Shown: piece after piece, positions 18,109-25,301 of the stretch | Layout: every line of letters starts with the position of its first letter | Numbering within the stretch: position 1 is the first letter of the stretch | Assembly (NCBI RefSeq): GCF_016925535.1 | Contig: NZ_CP070496.1 | Coordinates: 1,054,001-1,118,000 of the forward strand | Source of the DNA: Natronoglycomyces albus | GTDB taxonomy: Bacteria; Actinomycetota; Actinomycetes; Mycobacteriales; Micromonosporaceae | Direction of reading: 5' to 3' | DNA length: 64,000 nt | Translations under genes and position numbers: made by a program | The notes under the pieces: generated by a model | The model's input: the letters and a program-made list of their open reading frames with translations, nothing else | Told to the model about the DNA's origin: nothing | Database searches by the model: none

Positions 18109-18596
18109 AAACAGAAGCCCGCCATGCCGTCTGCTCAGGGTCGTTCGACCCGGTTACCTACGGCCATCTGGATATCATCAGCCGCACCGCCGAGTTGTAC
18201 GACCACGTGTGGGTCGCGGTGTTCCTCAATAACTCTAAGAAAACCATGTTCACCGCCGAGGAACGGGTGGAGTTGTTGGAGGAGACCACAGCCGACTTGC
18301 CCAATGTGCATGTGGCCACGTTTCAGGGACTTGTGGTCGATTTTTGCAAGCAGCGGCAAATCGGCGTCATCGTCCGAGGCGTCCGCGCTGTCTCCGACTT
18401 CGACTATGAATTGCAAATGGCCCAAATGAACTATGGGCTCGCTGGGGTGGAGACGGTGTTCATGCCAACGAATCCCCTGTACTCTTTCTTGTCATCGAGC
18501 TTGGTCAAAGATGCGGCGAAATGGGGTGGAGATATCTCCGCCCACGTCCCCGATACGGTAGCTACGCGACTTATCGAGCGGTTCAGCACCGAATAG
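18105..18596 (+). CDS. coaD: Phosphopantetheine adenylyltransferase
   Basis: 163 residues; makes dephospho-CoA from 4'-phosphopantetheine and ATP. Shows the nucleotidyltransferase motif GSFDPVTYGHLDII, IVRGVRAVSDFDYE and a SSSLVKD ISSTxVR-type motif. GTG 18105 overlaps the rsmD stop; earlier starts would extend unnaturally into rsmD. The first motif has Tyr in the TxGH position, which is normal for the family. Confidence 0.96.
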   Translation: MKTEARHAVCSGSFDPVTYGHLDIISRTAELYDHVWVAVFLNNSKKTMFTAEERVELLEETTADLPNVHVATFQGLVVDFCKQRQIGVIVRGVRAVSDFDYELQMAQMNYGLAGVETVFMPTNPLYSFLSSSLVKDAAKWGGDISAHVPDTVATRLIERFSTE

Positions 18597-18632
18597 CCAG
18601 CATTTATGCGACTAATAGGTGACAATAACCCC

Positions 18633-19169
18633 ATGAATGAAACTGACGGGAGCAACCCTGTGGGTCCTATGGAGCGGATTGAAGAGCTCATTGCCTACGT
18701 GGAGGAAGCTCGCGCTATCCCCATGTCACGCAATTGCAAGATTGATCGAGCCGAGGTCATCGGCATGCTGGAGGAGATGCAGGCGGAACTGCCCGCGGAC
18801 ATCCGGCGGGCTGAGGCGATGCTGGCCGAACGCGACAAGATCATTGACGCCGGTCAGCGGGAGTCCGACCGGATTATTCGCGAGGGTGAGTCCGAGCATG
18901 CGCGCCTGGTGTCGGCGCATGAGATCACTGTGTCGGCCGAGCATGAGGCAAATCGCATCATCTCTGAGGCTCGTAACGAGGCCCAGCGGCTCCGGGACGA
19001 AGTTGACGAATATGTGGACACCACCTTGGCCAACTTCGAGCAGTTCTTGCACCGTGCTCTCTCTGGCGTAGAGCGTGGACGGGACAAAATGCACGCACTT
19101 CGGGAAATTGGTTCTTTCGGTCCTAGCGAAGAGGAAGAGGACAGCCAGCGGCCCCTTCCGCAGATATAG
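18633..19169 (+). CDS. SepIVA-like DivIVA-domain coiled-coil protein
   Basis: 178 residues, mostly charged helix: an N-terminal block (MERIEELIAYVEEARAIPMS) followed by a long coiled coil rich in Glu, Arg and Ala, ending in an acidic tail. Mycobacterial SepIVA, a septation and envelope-synthesis factor, has the same opening and the same position between coaD and the DUF177 gene, so orthology is likely. Three starts are possible (ATG 18606, 18633, 18669), none with a good ribosome binding site; 18633 is a compromise. Confidence 0.8.
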   Translation: MNETDGSNPVGPMERIEELIAYVEEARAIPMSRNCKIDRAEVIGMLEEMQAELPADIRRAEAMLAERDKIIDAGQRESDRIIREGESEHARLVSAHEITVSAEHEANRIISEARNEAQRLRDEVDEYVDTTLANFEQFLHRALSGVERGRDKMHALREIGSFGPSEEEEDSQRPLPQI

Positions 19170-19500
19170 GGCTGTGCGGGTGTCACTCCAAAGAGTGGCA
19201 AATCGTCATATCGCGGCCATTGGTGACGCCACATATCTCTTTGCCGACCGCCGTTTCATGGCCACGTTCTGATCGGCTACTGGCCGAAAAGGATCGTTGC
19301 AAGCGGCGTGGGTTTTCGAACCCGGTTGAACCGGTACCACCTGTATGAGGTAGTCTTTTATGTCGGCCTCTTCAGGCTGACCGCCTCTCGCTGCCTACGG
19401 CACGAGAGACGGATCACTCGATGAGTCATTTCATCGATTCCCGGTGGGTCTATGCCAATTGCGTGTCTGAACCCGCTGGTTTGGCATCAGGGAAATCTTG
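19170..19500. other. Intergenic leader before yceD-rpmF-rnc
   Basis: About 330 bases without a gene. It holds small hairpins (GGGTT-TTCG-AACCC and CCGGTT-G-AACCGG, near 19311-19335) and a candidate promoter described separately. Nothing resembles a tRNA on either strand once arm lengths are checked. Confidence 0.5.
19326..19356 (+). promoter_or_regulatory. Candidate promoter of yceD-rpmF-rnc
   Basis: TTGAAC (19326-19331) and TAGTCT (19351-19356) with a 19-base spacer fit an actinobacterial housekeeping promoter apart from the slightly long spacer. Prediction only. Confidence 0.3.
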
Positions 19501-20121
19501 ATGCTGGTAAACACCGCGACGTCGTCAACAACACTGGATGGAACCAAGACTTTCGCTATGTCCACTTTTGCTCTAGATCCGCGCGCCCCGCTGGTCATCG
19601 ACACCAGTGATCTTCCGCGCACCCCCGGAGCGATTGTTGAGATCGAGCGGGAGGCAGCCTCCGAGGACGACATCGGGGTGGAAATGCTCGGTGTCCCGGC
19701 AAAGTCACCGTTGCAGCTGGAACTGCAGCTGACGTCGGTGACCGAAGGGGTCCTCGTGACCGGGACCGTCGCCGCTCCCCTCAAGGGAGAGTGTGCGAGG
19801 TGCCTCAACCCCATCGACGACACCTCGGTAGTGAAAATTCAAGAGCTGTACGCTTATGAAGGCTCCACCACCGAGGAAACTACTGACGCCGATGAGGTCA
19901 TGCGGCTGCAAGGCGAGTTGCTCGACTTGGAGCCAGCCGTTCGAGACGCTTTGGTGTTGGCGATGTCCACCACCCCGCTGTGTCGGCCGGATTGCCCAGG
20001 TTTGTGCTCCATTTGTGGAGTGCACTGGGACGAACTGCCAACTGATCACGACCACGACCAGGTCGATCCTCGGTGGGCAGCTTTGAAAAACTTGTTGGGC
20101 CCAGATCAATCGGAGAATTAA
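19501..20121 (+). CDS. YceD family (DUF177) protein, 23S rRNA accumulation factor
   Basis: 206 residues. The C-terminal half has the DUF177/YceD features: GECARCLNPI, an acidic ELLDLEPAVRDALVLAMS segment, and the metal-binding-like CRPDCPGLCSICG cysteines. The family is always next to rpmF and is needed for 23S rRNA accumulation in several bacteria and plants. ATG 19501 has AGGGA eight bases upstream and is preferred; ATG 19558 (MSTFALDPRAPL) gives a more usual N-terminus but lacks a ribosome binding site. One base separates the stop from rpmF. Confidence 0.88.
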   Translation: MLVNTATSSTTLDGTKTFAMSTFALDPRAPLVIDTSDLPRTPGAIVEIEREAASEDDIGVEMLGVPAKSPLQLELQLTSVTEGVLVTGTVAAPLKGECARCLNPIDDTSVVKIQELYAYEGSTTEETTDADEVMRLQGELLDLEPAVRDALVLAMSTTPLCRPDCPGLCSICGVHWDELPTDHDHDQVDPRWAALKNLLGPDQSEN

Positions 20122-20122
20122 C

Positions 20123-20296
20123 GTGGCTGTTCCTAAACGCCGTATGTCGCGCGCTAACACTCGTCACCGCCGCTCAGCGTGGAAAGCTGCGCCGGTGCGA
20201 CTGACTCAGTGCTCTCAGTGCCACTCCAAGAAGCTCGGCCACACCGCGTGTGGCGTTTGCGGTACTTACAACGGCCGCGCCGTTCTCGACGCTTAA
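20123..20296 (+). CDS. rpmF: 50S ribosomal protein L32
   Basis: 57 residues, beginning VAVPKRRMSRANTRHRRS and containing two zinc-ligand CxxC pairs (CSQC and CGVC), so it is the zinc-binding L32 form. GTG start one base after the yceD stop, with GGAG nine bases upstream. Too short to be found by simple length cut-offs. Confidence 0.97.
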   Translation: MAVPKRRMSRANTRHRRSAWKAAPVRLTQCSQCHSKKLGHTACGVCGTYNGRAVLDA

Positions 20297-20367
20297 GCGA
20301 CTGGAGTTGCGGGCCGTCGTCTCAGACGTGCCCGTCTTTCCCCGATAGGCGAGGAGAGCGAACCGTC

Positions 20368-21081
20368 ATGAGCAATAAGGCGGTCACACATTTTGAAGCA
20401 GTGTTCGGGGTTCGAGACATCGACCCCGAACTACTGCTTTTGGCGTTGACGCATCGTTCCTATGCTTACGAGCACGGCGGAATTCCCACCAATGAGCGCC
20501 TGGAGTTTCTGGGTGACGCGGTGTTGAGTGTCGTGATCACCGCTGCGCTGTACCGCTCGCATCCGGACCTGCCCGAAGGGCAGTTGGCGCGTTTGCGGGC
20601 CGGGGTGGTCAACCAAAAGGCTCTGGCGGGCGTGGCTCGGCGCATGGGCGCCGGTGGAGTCGGACCACACTTGAAGCTGGGGAAAGGCGAAGAGGCCACA
20701 GGCGGGCGCGAAAAGAACTCGATCTTGGCCGACGCCGTCGAGGCGCTGCTTGGTGCGATCTATTTGCAGTACGGGATGGACACCTCTGAGCGGGTGATTC
20801 ACCAGCTTTTCGACCCTATGATGGACCGCGCGATTCATCAAGGTGCCGCTTTGGATTGGAAGACGAGCCTGCAGGAACTCACGGCTGAGTCTTCCCTGGG
20901 CGTGCCCGAGTATCGAATCACCGAGTCTGGCCCTGACCACGCTAAGAAGTTCACGGCATGGGCAGTGGTGCGGGGTGAAGAATTCGGGCAGGGTACGGGC
21001 CCCTCCAAGAAGGAAGCCGAACAGATCGCGGCCGAACTCGCGTGGCGGGTCCTCAACGAACGCTACGGTCCTCGCGATTGA
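20368..21081 (+). CDS. rnc: Ribonuclease III
   Basis: 237 residues; cleaves double-stranded RNA in rRNA maturation. The catalytic signature NERLEFLGDAVLSVVI, the second acidic segment LADAVEALLGAIYL, and a C-terminal double-stranded RNA-binding domain from about residue 160 are all present. The start is ATG 20368 with GAGGAGAG upstream; the open frame runs further back through rpmF in another frame. In most actinobacteria mutM follows in the same direction, but here it is on the opposite strand. Confidence 0.96.
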   Translation: MSNKAVTHFEAVFGVRDIDPELLLLALTHRSYAYEHGGIPTNERLEFLGDAVLSVVITAALYRSHPDLPEGQLARLRAGVVNQKALAGVARRMGAGGVGPHLKLGKGEEATGGREKNSILADAVEALLGAIYLQYGMDTSERVIHQLFDPMMDRAIHQGAALDWKTSLQELTAESSLGVPEYRITESGPDHAKKFTAWAVVRGEEFGQGTGPSKKEAEQIAAELAWRVLNERYGPRD

Positions 21082-21279
21082 GCTGGACGTATCCGTCTGC
21101 CACTCTTTCCAGGTACCTAAATTGGATTCGACCAGTGGAGCAATGTCGGGGAACTTTCGCGGCCGGTCGCTGTAAGACACCTCGTAGATGAGCCATCTCC
21201 CGCTGCGGTGGGCTCGGTCTGTGGATTCAGGCCAACTTTCCTGGCCGCCCTGGCGTTGCCATTGAGCTTGAGAGCTGCC

Positions 21280-22113
21280 TCAGCTTTGGCAGCGAGGGCA
21301 TGAGTAGCTGGAACGCCCTCCGATGACTTCGCGACGCATGATCGACTGGCAGCACCGGCACGGCTGCCCGGCTCGTCCGTACGCGTCGAGGCTGCGCTCG
21401 AAGTACCCGGATTCGCCGTTGGTGTTCACATAGAGGTCGTCAAACGAGGTTCCTCCGGCCTCGATCGCCTCGGCCATCACCTCTCGCGCGTGCTTCAAGA
21501 TGGTGTGCGCTTCGTCGATTGCCAGGTGGGAGCAGCGGCGCAAGCCATGTACCCCTGAGCGCCATAGCGCCTCGTCGGCGTAAATGTTGCCGATCCCCGA
21601 AACCAGCGACTGGTCTAGTAGGGCCGTCTTAATCGGCGAGCGTCGACTGCGAAGACGGCGCGCGCACGCGTCGATATCGAACTCGCCTTCGAACGGATCG
21701 GGCCCGATATGTTCGATTGCCTGTGGCACGTTCCCCGTGACGTCGCTGAGTTGAAGATGCCCGAACGTCCGTTGGTCGACAAACCACAGCTGGGTCTGGC
21801 CCGAGGTGAAGCGGAATCGCGTGCGAAGGTGCTTGTGTGTGGGGTGGTCCGCCTCTTGGGCGAGAAATTGGCCGCTCATCCCCAGGTGGCACAACAGGGT
21901 TGTCTCGTCATCGAGGGTCAGCCACATGAATTTGCCGCGACGGCCTGTGTCGGAGATCGTCCGGTCGACAAGCCGGGCGGAAAAGTCGGCCATTCCCGCC
22001 AGGTGCCGTCTGACGGTGCGTGGGTGATAGACCTCCACTCCATGCAGTTGTTGCCCGACGAAGCGGCGGTGAAGCCCACGGCGTACGGTCTCTACTTCGG
22101 GGAGTTCAGGCAT
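21280..22113 (-). CDS. mutM: Formamidopyrimidine-DNA glycosylase
   Basis: 277 residues; removes 8-oxoguanine and FapyG and nicks the strand. The catalytic N-terminus PELPEVETVRRGL, the helix-two-turn-helix with SGIGNIYADEALW, and the C-terminal zinc finger (CRCC ... CPRC) are intact. It faces rnc convergently, unlike the co-directional rnc-mutM-smc order known from relatives such as mycobacteria. Confidence 0.97.
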   Translation of the reverse strand: MPELPEVETVRRGLHRRFVGQQLHGVEVYHPRTVRRHLAGMADFSARLVDRTISDTGRRGKFMWLTLDDETTLLCHLGMSGQFLAQEADHPTHKHLRTRFRFTSGQTQLWFVDQRTFGHLQLSDVTGNVPQAIEHIGPDPFEGEFDIDACARRLRSRRSPIKTALLDQSLVSGIGNIYADEALWRSGVHGLRRCSHLAIDEAHTILKHAREVMAEAIEAGGTSFDDLYVNTNGESGYFERSLDAYGRAGQPCRCCQSIMRREVIGGRSSYSCPRCQS

Positions 22114-22238
22114 GCCTTGAGCCTATCTGAAGATGTGCTCAACAGCGTTTTCACACTCTTGGCGGACCTGCGACCGCACAGTTTTAGCGTAGCCATTGTG
22201 GCCCGTCCGCGCCCTCATCGGCTGATAGCGTTCTCAAC

Positions 22239-22868
22239 TCAGCTGTATTGAGGGGCTCCAGCGGCGACAGTGGTGACGTCGTAATTGATGACGAAGGCTT
22301 GAGCGGCCAGGCGCGAATGCACACCTAGCTTGGCCAGGACATTCTGAATATGTGAGCGCACCGTGGAGATGGAGACTCCCATTGCCGCAGCCATTTTTGA
22401 GGTCGATTCTCCCGACATGATGCGGCGGAGGACATCGTCTTCGCGTGGCGTGAGGTGACTGACGAGTTGGCGCGCGGCATCCCGGTCGAGCTCGGGTTGT
22501 GGGCGTAGCGCCGCGCGCAGAAGATCACGGTCGAAGTAGGGATGACCGCTGATGGCTTGGTCAATGGCCGCCAGTAGGTCGGCGGGCATCCGATGGGTTC
22601 CACTGAGCCCGGCAGCTTGGCAGGAGAAGGCCTGCCTTAGGACTTTGCCGTCATCACGATCGGTGATGAGGAAAACGGGGCCGTGGGCCTGCCGCAGCCG
22701 AGAACTGCGATTGATCGAGTCGATGGCGACTAGGTGGGCGTCAACATCCGTGGCGTCGGTGACGCTGGAGACCGAGCCGGCCCGAATCGTCTCATCGCCT
22801 CGGCTGTGAAGGAGTGGTTGAAGACTGGCAACGAACGTTTCCTTGGGATCGTAGAGCATCACACGCAC
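22239..22868 (-). CDS. LuxR-family response regulator with atypical receiver domain
   Basis: 209 residues. The C-terminal LuxR/NarL helix-turn-helix (about 145-195) is typical: LTPREDDVLRRIMSGEST, then STVRSHIQNVLAKL. The N-terminal domain has the length of a receiver and keeps an aspartate at the expected phosphorylation site (VAIDS), but the conserved lysine near residue 95 is replaced (GLSGTHR), so phosphorylation control is doubtful. GTG start with GAGG seven bases upstream. No partner kinase is nearby; targets are unknown. Confidence 0.8.
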   Translation of the reverse strand: MRVMLYDPKETFVASLQPLLHSRGDETIRAGSVSSVTDATDVDAHLVAIDSINRSSRLRQAHGPVFLITDRDDGKVLRQAFSCQAAGLSGTHRMPADLLAAIDQAISGHPYFDRDLLRAALRPQPELDRDAARQLVSHLTPREDDVLRRIMSGESTSKMAAAMGVSISTVRSHIQNVLAKLGVHSRLAAQAFVINYDVTTVAAGAPQYS

Positions 22869-23200
22869 GGTGGCACCTCGCTATTCCGCTGTTTAGTAGC
22901 TCTCCCCAGGCTGCGGCGTTGTTACGCGGTAATCCCAGAATGACCGGTAGTGACCTGGATAGCCAGTACTAAGTCGGATGGCCGACAAAAGCGATTAGTG
23001 AGCTCAAAGCCCTGTACTCAAGCGAAAGAGGACAGTCACTCCCTGTCACATGCAGGTGAAACTTGTCGATGCACGCTAAGAAACCACGCTGGGGACGGTC
23101 GCGATTCTTTCTCTCGCCTCGGTCTCATGCGAGCCGAAGGGGCTTCTCGCTTAGAGATGTCGTTGGACGAGCAGTCAGGGTGAGGAACCAAAAAGTGTGT
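22869..23200. other. Intergenic region upstream of the LuxR gene
   Basis: About 330 bases between two minus-strand genes. I see no gene, tRNA, terminator or repeat. Confidence 0.5.
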
Positions 23201-24028
23201 TCAGGCGAACTTCTGCACCCAGTAGATCGTCCCATTGGCATTGGCGACCGCACCGACTCCGATGAGGGTGTGATTGCAGTTGAGGATGTTGTTGCGGTGC
23301 CCTTCGGAACTCATCCAGGCGTCAAGTACCGCCTGCGCCGTGGGCTGGCCGTAGGCGATGTTCTCGGCAACTCCACCAGAGAAGCCATGCTCGCGGGCTC
23401 GATCGGTCGGGCTTCGCCCGTCTGCTGAGGTGTGGCTGAAGTAGTCGTTGTCGGCCATGTCCTTGGCGTGGGCCATCGCGGCGTTGGTCAAGCGCTCGTC
23501 GTTGCGTACCGAGGAGCAGCCATGTGCGGTGCGTTCGGAGTTGGTGGCGTCGATGACCGCCTGCACGTTGGCGGGCAGTTGGGAACCAGAGGAGTCATCA
23601 CCTGAGCCACCGGTGCCACCGGAACCGCCGGAATCGTTCGAACCGCTGGAGTCGTTGCCGGCCTCGGTCGGCTCGTCCGTGGGCTCTTGCTCCTCTTCGG
23701 CCGGGTCGTCAGGGTCTTGGTCCAGAATCGATGACGGGTCGGCCGGAAGGAAGCTCACCTCAGAGCGCTGCGTCTCGATGGAGGCACCCGTGTCCTCGTT
23801 CTGACCCGCTTGCTCGGCCGATCCATCAAGGCTCCAGAAGGTGAAGGCGCCGCCGAGAAGGGCCAAAGATAGCGCCACCGCGGCGAGAATGCGCAAGGGG
23901 CCGCCAGCATGGTAGCGGTGGCGGCCACGGTGGTTTTCGGCTCGGCGCTCGGCGTTCGCGGCGGAGGGCGGGGCCACTGAGGTCGGGGAGTCGCTCGTGG
24001 CGTGGGAGTCGAATTTTGGGGAGGTCAT
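23201..24028 (-). CDS. CAP/SCP-domain (YkwD-like) surface protein
   Basis: 275 residues: a basic cytoplasmic start, one membrane helix (about 46-66), an acidic then Gly/Ser-rich linker (about 70-150), and a C-terminal CAP domain (about 155-275). The CAP motifs are AHAKDMADNDYFSHTS with the histidine and glutamate region, GFSGGVAENIAYG, and MSSEGHRNNILN. The family is secreted or surface-bound in bacteria, with proposed roles in wall biology and no firmly established enzyme activity. It stands alone, preceded by a long non-coding stretch. Confidence 0.85.
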   Translation of the reverse strand: MTSPKFDSHATSDSPTSVAPPSAANAERRAENHRGRHRYHAGGPLRILAAVALSLALLGGAFTFWSLDGSAEQAGQNEDTGASIETQRSEVSFLPADPSSILDQDPDDPAEEEQEPTDEPTEAGNDSSGSNDSGGSGGTGGSGDDSSGSQLPANVQAVIDATNSERTAHGCSSVRNDERLTNAAMAHAKDMADNDYFSHTSADGRSPTDRAREHGFSGGVAENIAYGQPTAQAVLDAWMSSEGHRNNILNCNHTLIGVGAVANANGTIYWVQKFA

Positions 24029-24749
24029 GGGGTGGGGTCCAGCAATCTATTCTTGAACGTGAGGAAATCTCCTCTGCTGCCGGATACTAGCACCGTCGTC
24101 ATTGGTCGGCCAAGCGTCGATCATTGGGTAATCGCATCGAAACTGCCTGCTGATTTAGGCTTATGCGCCAATGGGGTATCGGCGCAGTCATTGGGTTGAT
24201 TCGCCTGAGCTTCAGCATGTCGCCACAACGGCACTATCGTGGTGCGCGCACTATTGTGAGCACGTTTCGCAGTGGTGTGCCCAGAGTGAGTAATGCGACC
24301 GCTTGTTCGACTGGGGCCCGTGGTCTCTCCTCGCCCTCAGCGGGCACTCACTGATCGCACTGACGAGTGCGGCTAGGTGCGACGAGCTGCGGAAATCGGG
24401 GTGAGTTACGTCGCTTTCGGTGCCAGATGGCCCGGAGCAGAAGGTGCAAAAAGGATGAGAGGGGACACGCGCTACGCCTGCCGAGGGAATCCCCCAATGA
24501 ACTGGACTTTTATGACCTATGTCAAGCTTGACGTACTATCATGAGAAGCGGATGATAGGTAAGTGCGGTAGTTTGAAGACAGGGTCGGACAACCTGAAAC
24601 AAAAACCGCATCACATAGTAGTGCTGTCAGCACTCATTGAGTAGGCCCCAGGCACTTGGCCCGGGGGTGAAGCAAACAACATTCACAGGGATGCGACGTG
24701 CCAGTGCGCGCGCCAGCGACACTGGGCGACGTCATCACAAGGAGACACT
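24029..24749. other. Long intergenic region between CAP gene and small coiled-coil gene
   Basis: About 720 bases with no credible gene. The right half carries a candidate promoter (24528-24556) and then about 190 bases of leader before 24750, including a small hairpin AGTGC-TGTCA-GCACT (24620-24634) and a GC-rich block around 24645-24670. No known riboswitch consensus is recognisable. Confidence 0.5.
24528..24556 (+). promoter_or_regulatory. Candidate promoter of the small coiled-coil gene
   Basis: TTGACG (24528-24533) and GATGAT (24551-24556) are 17 bases apart. If used, it gives an unusually long 5' leader of about 185 bases for a 62-codon gene. Confidence 0.35.
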
Positions 24750-24938
24750 ATGGCGAAAGCCCTCTATGGCCATGTCGGCCATGCGCCCAGCAAGCGCCTG
24801 ATCGACGAGGTCGTTCAACTACGCGCAAGGGTGCGCAGTCTTGAGTCCGAGCTAGCTCAGCTGCAGGCACATGAGACCCAAGTTGAGACAGAGAAACCGG
24901 AGGAATTGCTTCGGCTATCCGAGCCGGCGCTAACCTGA
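24750..24938 (+). CDS. Small conserved actinobacterial coiled-coil protein
   Basis: 62 residues: a conserved-looking head MAKALYGHVGH, then a heptad-like helix (LIDEVVQLRARVRSLESELAQLQA) and a polar tail. I recall proteins of this type as widespread short actinobacterial proteins without assigned function; I cannot verify that here. AAGGAG lies seven bases before the ATG, and a hairpin terminator follows 50 bases after the stop, so this is a well-formed single-gene unit. Confidence 0.8.
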   Translation: MAKALYGHVGHAPSKRLIDEVVQLRARVRSLESELAQLQAHETQVETEKPEELLRLSEPALT

Positions 24939-25301
24939 TCACCCGCGCCACATCGGGCACAATCACATAGAACGCTCGATAGATAGACCGCGCGCCGTCA
25001 CCTAATTTTGGTCGGCGCGCATTGTTTTGCCCAAAAGTGGCGAGATTTATGGCATCGATGAGGTGAAACGTAAATCCTGACCCACCTTGGACCTACCGGC
25101 CGGGTAAGGTGAAACGTCGAGTCGCGCATGCGCGGCCCGTCGTACGCGGACTCATGCGGAACTTCCGGGTGGGGAATGGGCCCGAAGTCTGGGGCTATCG
25201 AGGCCTCCGGGTGCGATGCGACGAACGTGGACACAATGAGACTCGCGCGGCAGGTGGGCGTTACTCGCCGCTGCGGGACTCAGTACTTACTCGGAGCGTC
25301 T
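24939..25301. other. Intergenic region upstream of smc
   Basis: About 360 bases with the terminator at 24990 and an 11-base direct repeat AGGTGAAACGT at 25061-25071 and 25107-25117 (46 bases apart), which may be a regulatory site for smc. Confidence 0.5.
24990..25028 (+). terminator. Rho-independent terminator after the small coiled-coil gene
   Basis: Perfect 8-base stem GCGCGCCG (24990-24997) and CGGCGCGC (25013-25020), followed by ATTGTTTT. Confidence 0.75.

Noticed and set aside
19300-19345. tRNA-like T-arm (GGGTTCGAA on the minus strand)
   Set aside because: The loop is 4 bases instead of 7, and no acceptor or anticodon arm can be folded around it.
24557-24749. Known riboswitch (c-di-AMP or similar) upstream of the small coiled-coil gene
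   Set aside because: A GGGGGTGAAG-type stretch is reminiscent, but the other conserved blocks of the ydaO motif are missing.
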